A DNA stretch of 64,000 nt, from contig CAYPNF010000036.1 in assembly GCA_964411985.1 (NCBI GenBank), positions 1-64,000 of the forward strand, written 5' to 3'. The DNA is from CAYPNF01 sp964411985. GTDB taxonomy: Bacteria; Verrucomicrobiota; Verrucomicrobiia; Limisphaerales; J093. Numbering within the stretch: position 1 is the first letter of the stretch; every line of letters starts with the position of its first letter. The translations under genes and the position numbers were made by a program. Positions 53,987 to 62,814 of the stretch are shown piece by piece. The notes beneath the pieces were generated by a model, which saw nothing but the letters and a program-made list of their open reading frames with translations, was not told the origin of the DNA and made no database searches.

Positions 53987-54871
53987 TTAGGTTCTTTCTT
54001 CTTTCCTAAAACGATACCCAGTTCTTGCCACCACGCGTCCCCAGAGCAACCGTCGATAGCAGGCAGCCTCCTCTGAACTCACCAACAGCGGTTTCCTGCG
54101 TAGCATCGCCTGAGTGTAACCGTGCAGCATCATTGCGGCACCGACTAGGAAAGGTTTAGCGAACAGTCGTTTACAGAGTTTCAGAAAGAAGAGCGACGCA
54201 GTGCCGCCAGTTGTATAGAAGATTTCCCCTTGCATCGAACTCGTCCTGAGCATTCCAATGCCAGTACCTTCGGGTTTAAGATGCTTCATTTGAAGCTCCA
54301 AAAAGTGCTTCGTTCCCCAACCGAGACTTATCGCCCTTACCTCATCAACCGTATCCCATCCGCGTGCGGGCACAAAACCTCTAATCTCCTCAAAACACTT
54401 CTTCCGGACAGCTTTGCACGCGCCTGCGGCGTGATAATAGGGCATGTCAACCACCCGCCACTCTCCAGGACGACCTTCTTCACAATAAACTCCTGAGGCG
54501 ATGCCAAGTTTCTCGTCACTCTCGAAATGAGCTATCAACCGTTGAAAATAGTCAGGCTCGAATTGGAGATCACAGTCGAGTTTGACGACCACGTCATACG
54601 CTGTTGCCTCGATGGCATCGTATCCGTATTGAAACGCTCTCACCACCCCACCACCCGGTTGGCGTCCATCCTGCCGGTGCCGCCGCAGAACCGTGACAAA
54701 GTCGTGGCTAGAAGCAAACCGACTCAGAATCGCGGGAGTCTCGTCGGTCGACCCGTCGTCCACCAGAAACCACTTCACGGGTCGCAAAGACTGGTTCAAT
54801 ACAGAATCGAGAGTCTGCTGGAGGTAACGGCTTTCGTCCCGGACGGGTGAAACAATCACGTAGGACAGCAT
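53987..54871 (-). CDS. Family 2 glycosyltransferase
   Basis: A 294-residue GT2. 'YVIVSPVRDESRYLQQTLDS', 'KWFLVDDGSTDETPAILSRF', 'YDVVVKLDCDLQFEPDYFQR' and 'CFEEIRGFVPARGWDTVDEV' are clear family motifs (DxD in 'DCD'). It probably makes a beta-linkage in the polysaccharide repeat unit. It is the gene between GT4 and asparagine synthase, with 4- and 94-bp gaps. Confidence 0.9.
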   Translation of the reverse strand: MLSYVIVSPVRDESRYLQQTLDSVLNQSLRPVKWFLVDDGSTDETPAILSRFASSHDFVTVLRRHRQDGRQPGGGVVRAFQYGYDAIEATAYDVVVKLDCDLQFEPDYFQRLIAHFESDEKLGIASGVYCEEGRPGEWRVVDMPYYHAAGACKAVRKKCFEEIRGFVPARGWDTVDEVRAISLGWGTKHFLELQMKHLKPEGTGIGMLRTSSMQGEIFYTTGGTASLFFLKLCKRLFAKPFLVGAAMMLHGYTQAMLRRKPLLVSSEEAACYRRLLWGRVVARTGYRFRKEERT

Positions 54872-54965
54872 GCGGCTAGGCCCAATGAAATTGTTGACTC
54901 AGCTCAGCTTGGACACACCACTATCAGATTCTCTTCTGAACCATGGCGACGTGATAGCTTGCCTT

Positions 54966-56225
54966 TCAAGGCTGGAGTTCAAGCCGAGACACTGCGCCGA
55001 TAAACGTGGCTCGCTCTTGCGGCCAAAGATGACGGTGGTAGACAGCCATAGCCCGATCCAGTCGCTCACGGCAAACCGATGGGTTTTCATAGGCCTCCAA
55101 TATCGCTCTACTTAGGTCTGCTACGTTACCGGGTTCAAAAAAGGACAGCTGGGTATTGTCGAAATAATCACGGACGCCTCTTGTGTTCGGAGCAATCACG
55201 GTCTTGCCCATAGCTAGAGTTTCAAAAATCCGAGTGGGCATGTTCAATTCGGTGAAGGGGTTCCTGAGGTTCGGAATCAAAACTACGTCCGAATTTGCCA
55301 AAGCCTCCGCAATAACGTTGTGAGGCTGAAAACCATGGAAGCGGATCACCGACTCAAGGTGCAAATCCCTGATTCGCTCCGAGATCTTCTCCATGAATGG
55401 GTTGTTCTTCCCAAAGATGTGAAACTGGAGCGAAGGGATTCTGTCTCGCAGGAGAGCCACAGCATCGACTGCAATGTGAAGGCCTTGACGCTCTGCGATA
55501 AAGCCGTGGAACATGACGACAAACGGCTTCGTCCCCCCAGAGGCGGAGTCCCTCTTCGAAGGATACTTGGCTGGATCGAAGATCTCTGTTTGGGGCGAGT
55601 TCATGACAATCTCGATCTTGCTAGGCGGGCAACTTCGGGAAATGAACAGTTCTCTAAAAGCGACGTTAGGGGTAAGCACCAGATCCGCAGAGCGAATGCT
55701 CCATCTTTCAAGAAGCTTCAGTATTCGCACGGAAAGACTCTCCTCGCGCAACTGGTAAATGCTCATCATCAGTTCTGGCATGGGGTCATGCAAATCCAAC
55801 ACTACTTTTGCCCCCAGAAGCTTGGCTACCGCGGCGCTGAAGACGAGCACGTCGGGCATGTTATGCACATGCACCAGGTCAAAGCGCCTTCGTAGCGCAC
55901 GGAAAGAGAGCAGCAAGAAAGAAATTGAGATGAAAAGAGAGTACTGGACAATGTAAGCAATCTTGCCGCGCCGAGTGCGTCTTAGCGGAATCCGAGTTAC
56001 CGCAACACCATTCTCCACACTCCGCGCAGGCTCTTCTTTACTTTCACTGAGGCAGATGAGCTCGACGAGCATACCTTCCTGGATCATGGCCTCGGCAGCC
56101 CGACGAGGGCGAGGATCCGAAGGATAACAGGAGTACAAAAGCACCGCGACGCGTTTGCCTTTAAGAGGGGTGGGTGGATTTGTTGCTGGGCACATATTCG
56201 TCGTGCACGCTCGAGACGCGGCCAT
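54966..56225 (-). CDS. Family 4 glycosyltransferase
   Basis: A 419-residue GT-B fold enzyme of the GT4 group. 'RVAVLLYSCYPSDPRPRRAA' near the start and 'FDLVHVHNMPDVLVFSAAVA' belong to the acceptor domain; 'GTKPFVVMFHGFIAERQGLH', 'VIRFHGFQPHNVIAEALANS' and 'PTRIFETLAMGKTVIAPNTR' form the nucleotide-sugar-binding domain, the last replacing the ExxG/E-P motif. The ATG at 56225 follows directly after the stop of the deacetylase gene (TAGATG); ATG 56195 is possible. Confidence 0.9.
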   Translation of the reverse strand: MAASRACTTNMCPATNPPTPLKGKRVAVLLYSCYPSDPRPRRAAEAMIQEGMLVELICLSESKEEPARSVENGVAVTRIPLRRTRRGKIAYIVQYSLFISISFLLLSFRALRRRFDLVHVHNMPDVLVFSAAVAKLLGAKVVLDLHDPMPELMMSIYQLREESLSVRILKLLERWSIRSADLVLTPNVAFRELFISRSCPPSKIEIVMNSPQTEIFDPAKYPSKRDSASGGTKPFVVMFHGFIAERQGLHIAVDAVALLRDRIPSLQFHIFGKNNPFMEKISERIRDLHLESVIRFHGFQPHNVIAEALANSDVVLIPNLRNPFTELNMPTRIFETLAMGKTVIAPNTRGVRDYFDNTQLSFFEPGNVADLSRAILEAYENPSVCRERLDRAMAVYHRHLWPQERATFIGAVSRLELQP

Positions 56226-57164
56226 CTAGCCACCGGGGATAGCCACATTCCGTTTCTCAGGCTTGCGCATATAAGCGGAGATATCTCGTGGAAGAACGAA
56301 CCAACAGGCATCTTTAAACTCCCTCAAAACATGTTGAAGGAACTCTGAGAAAAGCCCTACATGAAACTCCTCGAAGCCTTTCGGAGACTCACTAAAACTC
56401 ATGTAATCAGGGTGGGTATTGAGTAACGCCATGCCACCCACAGAGGCTATCCAATTCAGTTTCTGCTTCCAGATTGACACTCCCTCCTCTTTGAGAACAC
56501 AAAAAAGATTCAGATCTTGAACCAGAGTATAAGGCAACTCCACATAACGGTGCCCAACAGGGTCCTCCACCCAGAATGGAAACACGGTCTTGACACCTTC
56601 CGGTTGTGGTTCGAAGGGGTCGGTATCGAAAGTCGAGGCGTCGTAATCGACATCCAGATAATGCAGCCACTTCAGGTTGTGGTGCATCAGACCGGACCGA
56701 AATCCTTTGGCGCCCCATTCTTGGACGTACCGGTTGATCTTGGTTGCGGCTTCTTTGAAATGTTCCTCCGACCAGTAGAGTTTGCCGTCGTGGTGAAGGT
56801 CGTGCACGCCCACCTCAAAACCCCGTGCGGTCAATTCATCTCGGAGCTCCTTGCTGACTCGATATCCCCCTTCGGGGATGAAGTTGAAGGAGGACCGGAA
56901 TCCGAGGCTTTCTTCGAGGTCAGCCAACTGGCGGACGCGATCGAGTCCTTTCTGTCCCTCCACGTCGTGGGTGAGGACGAAGGCGAATTTCTTGCCATCG
57001 GGCCAGCCGGGCCAGTTTTTGGGTGGGGTGCCGGCGGCGGGGTCGATGGGCCAGACGTCGGCGTGGATGCGGCGGCGGCGTTTGGCGATGAGTCGGCGCA
57101 GAGCGATCCTCAGCCGTAGCGGGAGGTAAGGCTTGAGGCGGTAGTATGTACGCCAGGGGGTCAG
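56226..57164 (-). CDS. Polysaccharide deacetylase, 5' end unclear
   Basis: A deacetylase of the NodB-like type. Translating upstream of the first GTG (56963) shows uninterrupted family sequence: 'WRTYYRLKPYLPLRLRIALR', 'HADVWPIDPAAG' and 'FAFVLTHDVEGQKGLDRV'. The THD motif holds the catalytic/metal aspartate and histidine, so a start at 56963 would cut the active site. 'GFEVGVHDLHHDGKLYW' gives the zinc histidines and 'LLNTHPDYMSF' the later motif. No ATG, GTG or TTG is in frame between the upstream stop (about 57195) and 56963; CTG 57164 is a formal limit only. The real start may have been lost to the neighbouring repeats. Confidence 0.8.
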   Translation of the reverse strand: MTPWRTYYRLKPYLPLRLRIALRRLIAKRRRRIHADVWPIDPAAGTPPKNWPGWPDGKKFAFVLTHDVEGQKGLDRVRQLADLEESLGFRSSFNFIPEGGYRVSKELRDELTARGFEVGVHDLHHDGKLYWSEEHFKEAATKINRYVQEWGAKGFRSGLMHHNLKWLHYLDVDYDASTFDTDPFEPQPEGVKTVFPFWVEDPVGHRYVELPYTLVQDLNLFCVLKEEGVSIWKQKLNWIASVGGMALLNTHPDYMSFSESPKGFEEFHVGLFSEFLQHVLREFKDACWFVLPRDISAYMRKPEKRNVAIPGG

Positions 57165-57218
57165 AAGGGAAGGAGTGAGGGTTGAATTGTGAGTGCCATG
57201 AATTCAGGGAACTAGGCT

Positions 57219-57480
57219 AACCACTGATGACACAAATGACACTGATTACAGACCGGGCCAATCCACACCACGAATCACACGAATCGGAACCGCTGCTTTA
57301 CCACAGAATACACGGAACACACAGAAAGGGGACCACCAACCTTAACCACTGATGACACAAAACACACAAATGAAATACAAGGCGATGGCAAACTAAGGAG
57401 ATCCGGGTTTTATCAGTGTCATTTGTGTGATCAGTGGTTACCTCTTCCGGGTTTCTGTGTGCTCTGTGTTCTGTGGTAGA
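57219..57480. repeat. 9-bp-period interspersed repeat cluster 6
   Basis: Forward units C, A, B and C occupy 57219-57370, and inverted C and B units 57410-57480. The cluster lies directly upstream of the deacetylase frame, inside the otherwise closely packed polysaccharide locus. Confidence 0.9.
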
Positions 57481-57650
57481 ATCGGGCCCGGGCAGACTTC
57501 GTCCCGGTCAGTTCGCATGACGCGTCCAACCAACACTACAACTATCGACACTTATACACCTGAACATTAGCTGGTTCCAGCGGAATGAAGCATGGAACGA
57601 GCGCGATGGCAATCCTTGCCAAGAAACAGGTCCTGGAAGCCCTGTGCTTA

Positions 57651-57748
57651 ACAGAAGGTAACTAAGGTAACTAAGAAAGACAGCTTTGCAGTCGTTTCCC
57701 CCCGACTGATTGAGTTACACCCTTCGTTCACTTCGTTACCTTCTGTGA
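57651..57748. repeat. Inverted pair of a fourth 9-bp-period repeat (type D)
   Basis: 'acagaaggtaactaaggtaa' plus 'ctaag' at 57651-57675 is mirrored by 'cttcgttcacttcgttacct' plus 'tctgtg' at 57722-57747. The unit period is again 9 bp (aaggtaact). About 45 bp separate the arms. It lies just after the stop codon of the Wzz-like gene's neighbourhood (57770) and could act as a large terminator-like hairpin. Confidence 0.7.
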
Positions 57749-57769
57749 AAGATTCGTTCCCTTTCAGCC

Positions 57770-59971
57770 TCAAAGCTCCTGCTGCAGGCTGGCCGGGACG
57801 TAATGACGGCGTTTGTTGAGCACGGCGCTGACCTCGGCCTTGGAGCCGGAGAGAAGCGTGCCCGCTTGTTTCACCAGCTCGGAGTTGGTCTTGCCGGCTT
57901 CCACCACGAGCAACACTAGGTCCATCAGGTTCGAAAGACGCGGGGTGACACTGGTCTGAGTGAGAGGGGGCATGTCGAAAATGATATAATCGTAATCGGC
58001 AGCCTTCAGTTTGGGGACCAGTTCGGAGAACTTTCGGGGAACCATCATGCCGGTCTTGGCATCTCCCGTGTGGACGGAAGCCATGTAAAGGTTCTCGCTG
58101 ACCTGCGCATCGGCTGGCGTGGCGTTTTCCATCAGTTCAGGCAGCCCCACCTCAGGTTTGCCACGCAAGAACGGATGAGCGGCGCCCTCGCTCATGGTCA
58201 TATCCACCAGGAGCACTCGTCCGTCGCCCGTTTCGGAGAGCGTAGCAGCCAACCCCGACGCGATGGTAGTGACCCCGGCACCTTGGGCGAAGCCGGAGAC
58301 GGCGACCAATTTGGGCTTGTGGGGGTCATCGCCGAAATGCATCACCAGCCGGTCACGAAGCGCCTCGAAATAGGGGCGAAGGGTGTGGTCTGCCGACCAA
58401 GTCGCGACCGCCATGGAGGAGTCCGCACTGGGAATGTTCACCGGAATGTCGCCACTTTTCAGCATGCGATTCACGCCGAGCACCGCGTTATGCCCGTTCC
58501 CATTCAACTGGCCCGCGTCCGGAATGGTGACGAAAAGGGGGAGATTCACTTTCTTATGGAAATCAGCCGGGCGACGAATCGATTGGTCCAGGAACATCTC
58601 GATCCCAAACGCAAGGCCAATCCCACCGAAGATGCCGGCGGCCAGCGCGAGTCCAACGCCTTTGATCAGCAACTTCCAGTCGCGAACGGCAGTGGTCGCA
58701 AGTTGGATTGGCTGGATGTTCGGAGCTTCCTTGGAGAATTGCATTTCCGAATCCAATTGTTCAGCACTGCTAGTGAAGTACTTGTGCCTGGCTTCTTTGA
58801 ACTGCTTGTCCCGTTGCAGTTTCTCGATCAGGATCGCGCTTTGGTCCAAGGTCAGTGCATTCGTCCTCACCTCGTCCAATTTGCTGCGCAGATTGCGAAT
58901 CTTGGCATCAAGAACCGCGACACGAGCACTCTCGGTAACGGGATCGAAGCCAGACTTCCCGTCTTGAGCCGTGACCCTCGCCATGGCGAGGCGGGGGTTC
59001 TTCTCTTCCATGGAAGCTCGGCTGGCTTCCAACTGCTCGATTTGGGCCCGCAACTGCACCAATTGCGGGTTTTGGTCGGTGAGAGTCGCAGCCATCGAAA
59101 GCTCTCGCCCTTGGAGGCTCTCCAACTGCATACAGAGGCTGCGGTATCTCTGGAGAAGTCTGGGGTCGTCGGTCACGTTGGTAGAGCCTGCTACGACATT
59201 CGTATCTGACTTCCGGGTCAGTTCCGCGAGCATGGCTTTACGTTCCGCAAGGTCGGCTTCAGCGTTGTAGATATCCTGCTCTATCCTCAGGATCTTGTCC
59301 TCTGCAGCCTTCCTCGATGCTTCCAGGGAAAAGATGCCTGAGTCGGCTTTAAGTTTGTTGAGCTGACGCGCCGTATTCTCGAGGTCGACCTCCAGTCCCG
59401 CTGCTTGGGCCTCGAGGACCTTGCTGAAGGTGCCCGATGGACGATGGACTGCCTTATGCTTCTCGATGTAGGTCGTTACCAGAAAGTCCAGCGCTTTTTG
59501 AGCCACTTCCTTAATTGGATGAGCCAAACTGACCCGAATGACTTTACTGCGCCTCGGTATTTCTACCTTCAGCCCATCGGCGAGTAACTGGGCTGCTTCC
59601 TCAAGGTTGGCACCACCCCCCGATTTGGCCAAGACGGCCTTGGGGCCGATATCTTTCGCCACCGTCCTTAAGTTATCCAAACTAGTCAAAATCTCAATTT
59701 CCGAGGCTAGAACCGCGTCGCCCCGCTCTTCGTTGCTCCTGAGCTGCCCGCCTGTCGCCGAAGGATCCGCCATGCGCAAATCCTGCACATAGCTGACCAT
59801 AATTCTCGCCTCGGAGACGTAAAGCGGCGGCTTGACGAAGAACACCGCCACTGCGGCGATCACTCCGGCAAGCGAAAACCCGGCGATCAGCCATTTGTGA
59901 CGGAAAACGGTATGGTAAATGTCTCCCAGGTTGATCCCTGAGGACGGCGCTTCTTTCTGTGGACTAGTCAT
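57770..59971 (-). CDS. Wzz/BY-kinase-type polysaccharide co-polymerase with degenerate P-loop
   Basis: A 733-residue inner-membrane protein. Two membrane spans (about 29-50 and 440-465) enclose a periplasmic Wzz domain with coiled coils ('LENTARQLNKLKADSG', 'AQIEQLEASRASMEEKNPRL'). The cytoplasmic part is like bacterial tyrosine kinases: Walker A' 'RVLLVDMTMSEG' and Walker B 'YDYIIFDMPPLTQ' are kept. The Walker A site reads 'SGFAQGAGVTTIASGLA' and lacks the GK[ST] lysine, and the C-terminus has one tyrosine only ('KRRHYVPASL'). It probably controls chain length without kinase activity. Confidence 0.88.
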   Translation of the reverse strand: MTSPQKEAPSSGINLGDIYHTVFRHKWLIAGFSLAGVIAAVAVFFVKPPLYVSEARIMVSYVQDLRMADPSATGGQLRSNEERGDAVLASEIEILTSLDNLRTVAKDIGPKAVLAKSGGGANLEEAAQLLADGLKVEIPRRSKVIRVSLAHPIKEVAQKALDFLVTTYIEKHKAVHRPSGTFSKVLEAQAAGLEVDLENTARQLNKLKADSGIFSLEASRKAAEDKILRIEQDIYNAEADLAERKAMLAELTRKSDTNVVAGSTNVTDDPRLLQRYRSLCMQLESLQGRELSMAATLTDQNPQLVQLRAQIEQLEASRASMEEKNPRLAMARVTAQDGKSGFDPVTESARVAVLDAKIRNLRSKLDEVRTNALTLDQSAILIEKLQRDKQFKEARHKYFTSSAEQLDSEMQFSKEAPNIQPIQLATTAVRDWKLLIKGVGLALAAGIFGGIGLAFGIEMFLDQSIRRPADFHKKVNLPLFVTIPDAGQLNGNGHNAVLGVNRMLKSGDIPVNIPSADSSMAVATWSADHTLRPYFEALRDRLVMHFGDDPHKPKLVAVSGFAQGAGVTTIASGLAATLSETGDGRVLLVDMTMSEGAAHPFLRGKPEVGLPELMENATPADAQVSENLYMASVHTGDAKTGMMVPRKFSELVPKLKAADYDYIIFDMPPLTQTSVTPRLSNLMDLVLLVVEAGKTNSELVKQAGTLLSGSKAEVSAVLNKRRHYVPASLQQEL

Positions 59972-60032
59972 AACAACACTAACACATCAGCAACTCTTGC
60001 GGAGCCCAACGTCTCTCTCCGCCCCGGCTTCA

Positions 60033-61154
60033 TTAAGCCATCTGCCGATACAACATCCCGCCAACCAAACGGGAAACCGAGATCGGCAATCGTTTGAAAA
60101 CTTCATTATACCAACCACTTACCTTATCTCTATCCTCCAGGAACCGGCCGGCGCGCAAGTCGTATTTGTAGTAGCGCACGGTCTGTTCTTCAGCGCCCCA
60201 ACTCATCTTGAATCGGCGCAATCCATCGTGATCTTTAGAGGTACGCCCGAAATGAAAGGTCCGAAACCCATTCGCAGCATACCACTGAATGGCCTTCCAC
60301 ATCACCAAATTGTTTCCGCGCAGCTGCTGTTGCGTCTCATCGGACGCGCCAAACTTGTACACAGCGTGCGTTCCTGCATGCAGGTAGACAGCGGAAGCCA
60401 CCGGCCGTTCATTGTGGCGCGCGGTGACGATCATCCCGTTCCGACGCGAAATGATCTCCTGATGTATCTGGGCAAAGAAGGCAAATGGCTGTGGAGGAAC
60501 ACCTTGCCTCTTTCGCGTAAGGCAATGCAGCCGATAATAGTCGCGCATGTCCTCCATGCGATGGGAGATGGCCACTACCACCCCAGCGGACTCGGACTTC
60601 TTGATGGCGCGCCGCACTGAGCCATCGAGCTTGTCCCACAAAGCCTTCTCCCCTGAGGACAGATCCAAGCGGTGCCCGTAGAACTCGAGGGAAGGTCGTG
60701 CCCCTTCGAAGTCGAGTTCGCAACCGCGCAGTTCCAGGGACTTCCATCGGCCTGCCATGGCCAGTTCGGTGGCGAGATGGAAAAGACTCTCGGTAATCCG
60801 GGCTGAATCACCCAGCGGCGGGCAGAGATCGGTGAAAGGCAACGAGACACCCCGGCGTCCGCCTAGCAAGGTGTTCACCTCCATCAGCGGGAGGAGCGCC
60901 GAAAGACGCTCCCCTTGATGGACAGAGCAATACTTTGGAGTGAACCCATACGTGCGATTCAAGACGCGGGCCCAGCCGGAGGTATGAAAGACCGTGGTGT
61001 GCGGGAAGGCGGCAATCTCGTTGTCCCACGCCTCGCAGATCATGGGATTGTGCACCACTAACCGAGCCGCCACGTCAGGTGCAGGTGCACTTGCCGGTTG
61101 CGTTTCTCGACTCATGTTGCAGGCCAGGGCTGGCATCGATGGCTTCTCTCCCAC
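60033..61154 (-). CDS. FemAB-like GNAT protein of exosortase/PEP-CTERM systems
   Basis: A 373-residue protein with the FemAB/GNAT fold. 'FPHTTVFHTSGWARVLNRTY', 'LPFTDLCPPLGDSARI', 'SVRRAIKKSESAGVVVAISH', 'RPVASAVYLHAGTHAVYKFG' and 'FRTFHFGRTSKDHDGLRRFK' follow the pattern of FemAB-related proteins associated with PEP-CTERM loci. FemAB relatives transfer aminoacyl groups from tRNA, but the acceptor here is unknown; modification of the polysaccharide or of a sorted protein is possible. ATGs within the first 14 codons make the start uncertain. Confidence 0.85.
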   Translation of the reverse strand: MGEKPSMPALACNMSRETQPASAPAPDVAARLVVHNPMICEAWDNEIAAFPHTTVFHTSGWARVLNRTYGFTPKYCSVHQGERLSALLPLMEVNTLLGGRRGVSLPFTDLCPPLGDSARITESLFHLATELAMAGRWKSLELRGCELDFEGARPSLEFYGHRLDLSSGEKALWDKLDGSVRRAIKKSESAGVVVAISHRMEDMRDYYRLHCLTRKRQGVPPQPFAFFAQIHQEIISRRNGMIVTARHNERPVASAVYLHAGTHAVYKFGASDETQQQLRGNNLVMWKAIQWYAANGFRTFHFGRTSKDHDGLRRFKMSWGAEEQTVRYYKYDLRAGRFLEDRDKVSGWYNEVFKRLPISVSRLVGGMLYRQMA

Positions 61155-61175
61155 TTCCCCCTCCTCTCTCTCCCC

Positions 61176-61682
61176 TTAGACGACCTCCCCAGGGGGGGAA
61201 GGAACCTTGCGAATCACCCGCGCCGGGTTGCCAGCCACGACGGCTCCATCAGGCACATCCTTGGTCACCACACTGCCTGCGCCCACCAAAGCTTGTTCGC
61301 CGATGGTCACCCCACAGAGAATCGTGGCACTGGAGCCAATGGAAGCCCCTTTCTTCACCAAGGTGGGCACGCACTTCCAGTCTGCCTCGGTCTGGAGTTG
61401 CCCCGAAGCGGCCGTGCTGCGCGGGAAAAGGTCGTTGATAAAAGTAACGTTGTGTCCCACGAACACCTCATCCTCGATGGTAACCCCTTCGCAAATGAAG
61501 GTGTGGCTCGAGATCTTGCAGCGCTTACCAATGCGCGCGCCTTTCTGGACCTCCACAAACGTGCCGATCTTGCTTTCGTCCCCGATTTCGCAGCCGTAGA
61601 GGTTGGTGAAGGCGTAGATCTTGACGTCTTTCCCCAACTTCACGTTGGGGGCGATGAGTTGGTAGGTGGGTTGGTCGCTCAT
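61176..61682 (-). CDS. Left-handed beta-helix N-acetyltransferase (WlbB/WbpD-like)
   Basis: A 168-residue hexapeptide-repeat acetyltransferase. Repeats such as 'VKLGKDVKIYAFTNLYGCEI', 'IGTFVEVQKGARIGKRCKIS' and 'IGSSATILCGVTIGEQALVG' form the helix, with 'VGHNVTFINDLFPRS' holding the catalytic histidine and the loop. The family acetylates the 3-amino group of UDP-amino-uronic acids. It lies 16 bp after a WlbA-like oxidoreductase, the usual partner. Confidence 0.9.
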   Translation of the reverse strand: MSDQPTYQLIAPNVKLGKDVKIYAFTNLYGCEIGDESKIGTFVEVQKGARIGKRCKISSHTFICEGVTIEDEVFVGHNVTFINDLFPRSTAASGQLQTEADWKCVPTLVKKGASIGSSATILCGVTIGEQALVGAGSVVTKDVPDGAVVAGNPARVIRKVPSPPGEVV

Positions 61683-61698
61683 GTGAATGGGCCAATCT

Positions 61699-62748
61699 CT
61701 AGAGATGCTTCCCGTTTCCGCTGCCGCTGGTCAGATCCACTGGAGCACCTCCCTGTCGCAAGGAAGTAGAGGAACCTTCCAGGATGCGGACCAGTTCCAA
61801 GCCTTGCTGGCCGTCGGTGATGGGCTTCTTGCCTTCGCGAATGCAGTTGAGGAAATGCTGGGTCTCGATCTTCAGGGGTTCTTCCTGCTTCACGTACGGG
61901 ATATAGACATCTCCGTAGTGGTAGGCATATTGGAACTCCGCGAAAGTGTCGTAATGCGGCGGAGTCTCCACGCGAGCGTCGTAAATCTTGATCTTCTCCA
62001 AAGGCGCAAGATCATCGTAAACAATCATCCGTTTGGAGCCAACGATGGTCATTTCACGAACTTTCCTGGGGTCCAGCCAACTGTTCTGAATGAAAGCGGA
62101 CCGGTTCCGACGGAACGTAAGGCTCATGGTCGTGACATCCTCCACACCCGGGGTGATGTGTGCGGTACCGGTGCAGCTCACGTTCTGGGGATTCTCGTCC
62201 ATAATGTAGAGGACGATGGAGATATCGTGCGGAGCCAAGTCCCAGGCCACGTTGATATCCTTCTGGAAGAGACCTAAATTCAACCTCTTAGAACTGATAT
62301 AGTGGATTTCTCCGATTTCACCGCGATCGACGATCTCCTTGATCTTCCGTACGGGGGAAGAATAGAGAAACGTGTGACCGACCATCAGGGTGAGCCCATT
62401 CTTGCGGGCCAAGTCGACCAGTTCCTCGCACTCAGCCACGGACGCCGCCATCGGTTTCTCGATGAAGGTGTGTTTCCCGGCCATGAGACTGGCCTTCGCC
62501 ATTTGGTGATGATAGCGAACGGAAGTGGCGATCACGACGGCGTCGAGATTCGCTTCGCCGTTGAGCATTTTGGCGTAATCCGTCTCCCCTTCCACCTCGG
62601 GATACAAGCCGCGTAAATGCTTTAGGCGGTTTTGGTTAACATCGCACATCATCTTCAGATGACAATCTGGTAACGCGCGAAAATTGCGAATGAGGTTTGG
62701 CCCCCAATAGCCACAACCAACGACACCAACGCTGATTTTATCTTTCAT
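61699..62748 (-). CDS. Gfo/Idh/MocA oxidoreductase (WlbA/WbpB-like)
   Basis: A 349-residue NAD-dependent oxidoreductase. 'VGVVGCGYWGPNLIRNFRAL' is the Rossmann glycine motif, 'AGKHTFIEKPMAASVAECEE' carries the EKP catalytic lysine, and 'VAWDLAPHDISIVLY' the histidine of the C-terminal domain. With the adjacent acetyltransferase and a DegT aminotransferase elsewhere in the locus it fits the pathway to UDP-2,3-diacetamido uronic acids, in which WlbA oxidises C3. The exact sugar is inferred. Confidence 0.9.
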   Translation of the reverse strand: MKDKISVGVVGCGYWGPNLIRNFRALPDCHLKMMCDVNQNRLKHLRGLYPEVEGETDYAKMLNGEANLDAVVIATSVRYHHQMAKASLMAGKHTFIEKPMAASVAECEELVDLARKNGLTLMVGHTFLYSSPVRKIKEIVDRGEIGEIHYISSKRLNLGLFQKDINVAWDLAPHDISIVLYIMDENPQNVSCTGTAHITPGVEDVTTMSLTFRRNRSAFIQNSWLDPRKVREMTIVGSKRMIVYDDLAPLEKIKIYDARVETPPHYDTFAEFQYAYHYGDVYIPYVKQEEPLKIETQHFLNCIREGKKPITDGQQGLELVRILEGSSTSLRQGGAPVDLTSGSGNGKHL

Positions 62749-62814
62749 TTCGACTTATAGAAATGCCCACACTGCACCTGACCGAGGAGGAATCGGCAGA
62801 TTGAGGTCTGCACT

